Shown here in pieces: positions 8,129 to 10,275 of a stretch of 10,275 bases of DNA; the stretch's first letter is position 1; every line of letters begins with the position of its first letter. The stretch comes from an uncultured Collinsella sp. (lineage in GTDB: Bacteria > Actinomycetota > Coriobacteriia > Coriobacteriales > Coriobacteriaceae): assembly GCA_902470835.1 (NCBI GenBank), contig CABRHR010000077.1, positions 1 through 10,275 on the forward strand, given 5' to 3'. The position numbers and the translations under genes were made by a program. The notes beneath the pieces were generated by a model, which saw only the letters and a list, made by a program, of their open reading frames with translations, made no database searches and was not told where the DNA came from.

Positions 8129-9295
8129 ATGTTCAACATCAACAGCACGCTCAGCCGTAGGAACTTTCTCGCCGGCGCCGCGGCGCTCGGCAGTGCCGTC
8201 GCACTCGCTGGTTGCTCGTCGGGTGGCTCGGACGGCGGCTCCGCCGATGACGGCAAGACCTTCAAGATCGGTGTCATCGGCCCTCTGACCGGCGCCGCGG
8301 CAACCTATGGCGTTTCGGCCGAGAAGGGTGCCAAGCTCGCCGCCAAGGATTTCTCGACCAAGGACCTCAAGCTCTCGCTTAAGTCCGAGGATGACGTCGC
8401 TGACGGCGAGAAGGCCATCAACGCCTTCAATACCCTGTGCGACTGGGGCATGCAGGCGCTCGTCGGCCCCGTCACGACTGGTGCCGCCGTCGCCGTCTCG
8501 GGCGAGATTGCCGACGATATGCTCATGGTCACGCCCTCGGCCTCGTCTCTCGACGTCACCAAGGACAAGACCACGGTTTTCCAGGTTTGCTTCACCGATC
8601 CCACCATGGGCGCCAGCGCCGCAAAGTTCTTGGCCGAGAAGTACGCGGATGCCAAGATCGCCCTGTTCTACAACTCCGGCGATACGTATAGCTCGGGCGT
8701 TGCCGACGCTTTTGCCGAGCAGGCCAAGGCCTCAAAGCTCGACATCGTCGATACCGAGACCTTTAAGGACGACTCTTCCACGAGCTTTACCAACCAGCTC
8801 ACCAAGGCCAAGGAGGCCGGCGCCACGCTCGTCTTTGCGCCGATCTACTACACGCCGGCGTCCGTTTTGCTCAAGAACGCCAAGGACATGGGCTACGACA
8901 TGACCCTCATGGGTACCGATGGCATGGACGGCCTGCTCTCTGTGGAAGGCTTCGATACCTCTCTTGCCGAGGGCGTACTGCTCATGACCCCGTTTTCGGC
9001 TGACGATGAGAAGAATGCCGACTTCGTCAAGGCCTATAAGGATGCCTACGACGAGACGCCCAACCAGTTTGCCGCCGACGCTTACGATTGCGTCCACGCC
9101 ATCGTCGAGGCTATCGATAAGGCGGGGATTGACATTTCGGTCGATGGTGCCGAAATTGCCGACGATCTTGCCAAGGCCATGCGCAAGATCAAGATCGAGG
9201 GCCTGACGGGCGAGCTCACGTGGAACGACGAGGGCCAGGTCGAAAAGCCCGCCACGGCCTATGTGATCCAGGACGGCAAGTACATCGCCGCCTAA
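8129..9295 (+). CDS. Branched-chain-amino-acid-type ABC substrate-binding lipoprotein
   Basis: Extracellular ligand-capturing subunit of a LivHMGF-type importer, 388 residues. The N-terminus has a twin-arginine-like stretch (SRRNFLAG, residues 9-16), a hydrophobic core and the lipobox LAGC with Cys29 as the predicted lipidated residue. A Gly/Ser/Asp linker follows. The mature protein starts FKIGVIGPLTGAAATYG, characteristic of the LivJ/LivK-like periplasmic-binding family, and contains LVGPVTTGAAVAV, TPSASS and LFYNSGDTYSSGVADAF, typical of the hinge and ligand cleft. The SRRNFL motif suggests Tat export of a folded lipoprotein, which is inference. ATG at 8129 is chosen for the ribosome site at 8115-8124 and the proper signal peptide. 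Ligand is uncertain: this family also binds amides, urea and other amino acids. A close paralogue follows downstream. No strong terminator separates them. Confidence 0.92.
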   Translation: MFNINSTLSRRNFLAGAAALGSAVALAGCSSGGSDGGSADDGKTFKIGVIGPLTGAAATYGVSAEKGAKLAAKDFSTKDLKLSLKSEDDVADGEKAINAFNTLCDWGMQALVGPVTTGAAVAVSGEIADDMLMVTPSASSLDVTKDKTTVFQVCFTDPTMGASAAKFLAEKYADAKIALFYNSGDTYSSGVADAFAEQAKASKLDIVDTETFKDDSSTSFTNQLTKAKEAGATLVFAPIYYTPASVLLKNAKDMGYDMTLMGTDGMDGLLSVEGFDTSLAEGVLLMTPFSADDEKNADFVKAYKDAYDETPNQFAADAYDCVHAIVEAIDKAGIDISVDGAEIADDLAKAMRKIKIEGLTGELTWNDEGQVEKPATAYVIQDGKYIAA

Positions 9296-9566
9296 GTGCG
9301 CATAAAGCGCGACCGGTGAGGCCGTTTTATTCAGGGCAGGGACGTCTGTAACAGAACGGAAACATTACTTTCACACAATAAAGTGGCATTACTGCATAAA
9401 GTAATAGAAATACGCAGAATTATGGATAAATGGACAAATCCAAAGAAAAGTTGAAATAATCGCCACTTTCCTTAACTAAAGCGTCTAGTATTTTGCGAAC
9501 GCCGAACACGGCGAAGGATGGCCTGTCGGGTAACCGAAACCCGACGAGATTTGAGAGGAGAGCCGC
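9296..9566. promoter_or_regulatory. AT-rich intergenic region between the two binding-protein genes
   Basis: This 271-bp region is clearly more AT-rich than its surroundings from about 9355 to 9492. Right after the stop there are only weak stems (GCGC-ATAAA-GCGC at about 9299-9311, and a short CGG/CCG stem before TTTTATT), so termination here is doubtful. TCTGT-A-ACAGA (9345-9355) is an inverted repeat, and CGGAAACATT (9357-9366) repeats the element at 8006-8015. ACTTT/AAAGT half-sites recur at 9367, 9380, 9398, 9447 and 9465. A candidate promoter is TTGAAA (9451-9456), 16 bases, TAACTA (9473-9478). The ribosome site GAGAGGAG (9553-9560) lies six bases before ATG 9567. The second gene therefore probably has its own regulated promoter. 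Confidence 0.45.
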
Positions 9567-10227
9567 ATGTCGAGCCTCACCGGTAAGTCATTGAACCCTG
9601 TTATGAATCGCAGGAGCGTTATCGCGAGCGCAGCAGGTCTGGGGGCGATGTCCATTCTAGCTGGTTGCTCCTCCAACGGCGGCGACAGCGGTTCCGCTTC
9701 GAGCGACGCTTCGTTTAAGATCGGTACTATCGGCCCGCTGACCGGCGCCAACGCGTCCTACGGCAAGTCCGTTACCCAGGGTGTCGAGCTTGGCTGCAAG
9801 GATTTCTCGACCAAGGAGCTGCCGCTTGCCAGCAAGGCTGAGGATGACCAGGCCGACGGCGAGAAGGCCGTCAACGCCTTCAACACCCTGCTCGACTGGG
9901 GCATGCAGGCCCTCGTCGGCCCGACCACCACGGGTGCGTCGGTCGCCGTTGCCGCCGAGTGCGGTAACGACCCCAAGACGTTCATGATCACCCCGTCCGC
10001 GTCCTCCGAGGACGTCACCGACGGCAAGGATTGCGTCTTCCAGGTTTGCTTCACCGACCCCAACCAGGGTGTCAACGCTGCCAAGTTCCTGGCGCAGAAG
10101 TATGCGGACGAGAAGTTCGTGCTGTTCTATAACTCCGGCGACGCCTATTCTTCGGGCATCGCAGATTCCTTTAAGGCCCAGGCCGCTGAGTCCAAGCTCG
10201 AGATTGTTGACGAGGAGACCTTTAAGG
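9567..10227 (+). CDS. Second branched-chain-amino-acid-type binding lipoprotein (3' end cut off)
   Basis: Paralogue of the preceding binding protein; 220 full codons are present before the adapter. The signal peptide contains NRRSVIASAAGLG, hydrophobic residues and the lipobox LAGC with Cys34 lipidated by prediction. Its RR pair is less like a Tat motif than in the first copy. The mature domain starts FKIGTIGPLTGANASYG. By eye about two thirds of residues match the first copy, with identical stretches such as DWGMQALVGP and FQVCFTDP. Differences cluster around the first ligand-lobe helices (VSAEKGAKLAAKDF against KSVTQGVELGCKDF) and at EIADDMLMV against ECGNDPKTFMI, so ligand range may differ. 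ATG 9567 has the GAGAGGAG ribosome site; the in-frame ATG at 9603 has none. Residues after FK at the right edge come from adapter (false tail SYTHLRAHET). The truncation is technical. Confidence 0.93.
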
Positions 10228-10275
10228 CTGTCTCTTATACACATCTCCGAGCCCACGAGACGCTACGCTAGCTCG
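10228..10275. other. Nextera Read 2 adapter plus i7 index (artefact)
   Basis: Positions 10228-10261 are the reverse complement of the Read 2 transposase adapter. The Tn5 mosaic end occupies 10228-10246 and the i7 octamer GCTACGCT is at 10262-10269. AGCTCG (10270-10275) is one base off the ATCTCG expected from the P7 tail. Together with positions 2-44 it forms a perfect 43-bp terminal inverted repeat that is purely technical. Confidence 0.98.

Noticed and set aside
7952..9295. A 447-residue version of the first binding protein starting at 7952
   Set aside because: It would bury the signal peptide 59 residues inside. ATG 8129 has a strong ribosome site and starts directly at the export signal.

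Overview
The window reads as high-GC actinobacterial DNA, most likely from a Coriobacteriia gut anaerobe such as Collinsella. I infer this from the protein sequences, the GC-rich third codon positions and the compact layout; no database search was possible. Only positions 45-10227 (about 10.18 kb) are natural. Both ends are Illumina Nextera Read 2 (N7-type) adapter with the same 8-base index, so the record is a tagmented fragment whose adapters were never trimmed. The genes at both edges (purL and the second binding protein) are cut by the library preparation, not by evolution.

Layout from left to right. Positions 45-3484, minus strand: most of purL, the single-chain FGAM synthase of purine biosynthesis, missing its C-terminal end. 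A 184-bp divergent gap follows. Positions 3669-5231, plus strand: a CPA2-type cation/proton antiporter with a charged cytoplasmic tail. Positions 5232-5576 lie between convergent genes. They hold a regular array of four 46-bp palindromes (5247-5477) and a strong intrinsic terminator (5493-5534). Positions 5577-6326, minus strand: a FabG-like short-chain dehydrogenase/reductase. Positions 6535-7878, minus strand: homoserine dehydrogenase (hom) with an ACT domain, with its own terminator at about 6467-6504. A 250-bp divergent gap follows. Positions 8129-9295, plus strand: a branched-chain-amino-acid-type substrate-binding lipoprotein. After a 271-bp, partly AT-rich gap, a second paralogous binding lipoprotein starts at 9567 and is cut by the adapter at 10228.

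Functionally this is mostly housekeeping metabolism (purine, threonine/methionine precursors) plus amino-acid uptake and ion homeostasis. The two binding proteins probably feed a LivHMGF-type ABC importer whose other subunits, if linked, lie beyond the right edge. I see no defence system, CRISPR array, integrase, rRNA or tRNA.

The most interesting non-coding signal is the palindrome array behind the antiporter. It resembles the BIME/REP mosaic elements of enterobacteria in architecture: alternating orientation, a period of about 62 bp and an intergenic position between convergent genes. I do not recognise its sequence as a described family.
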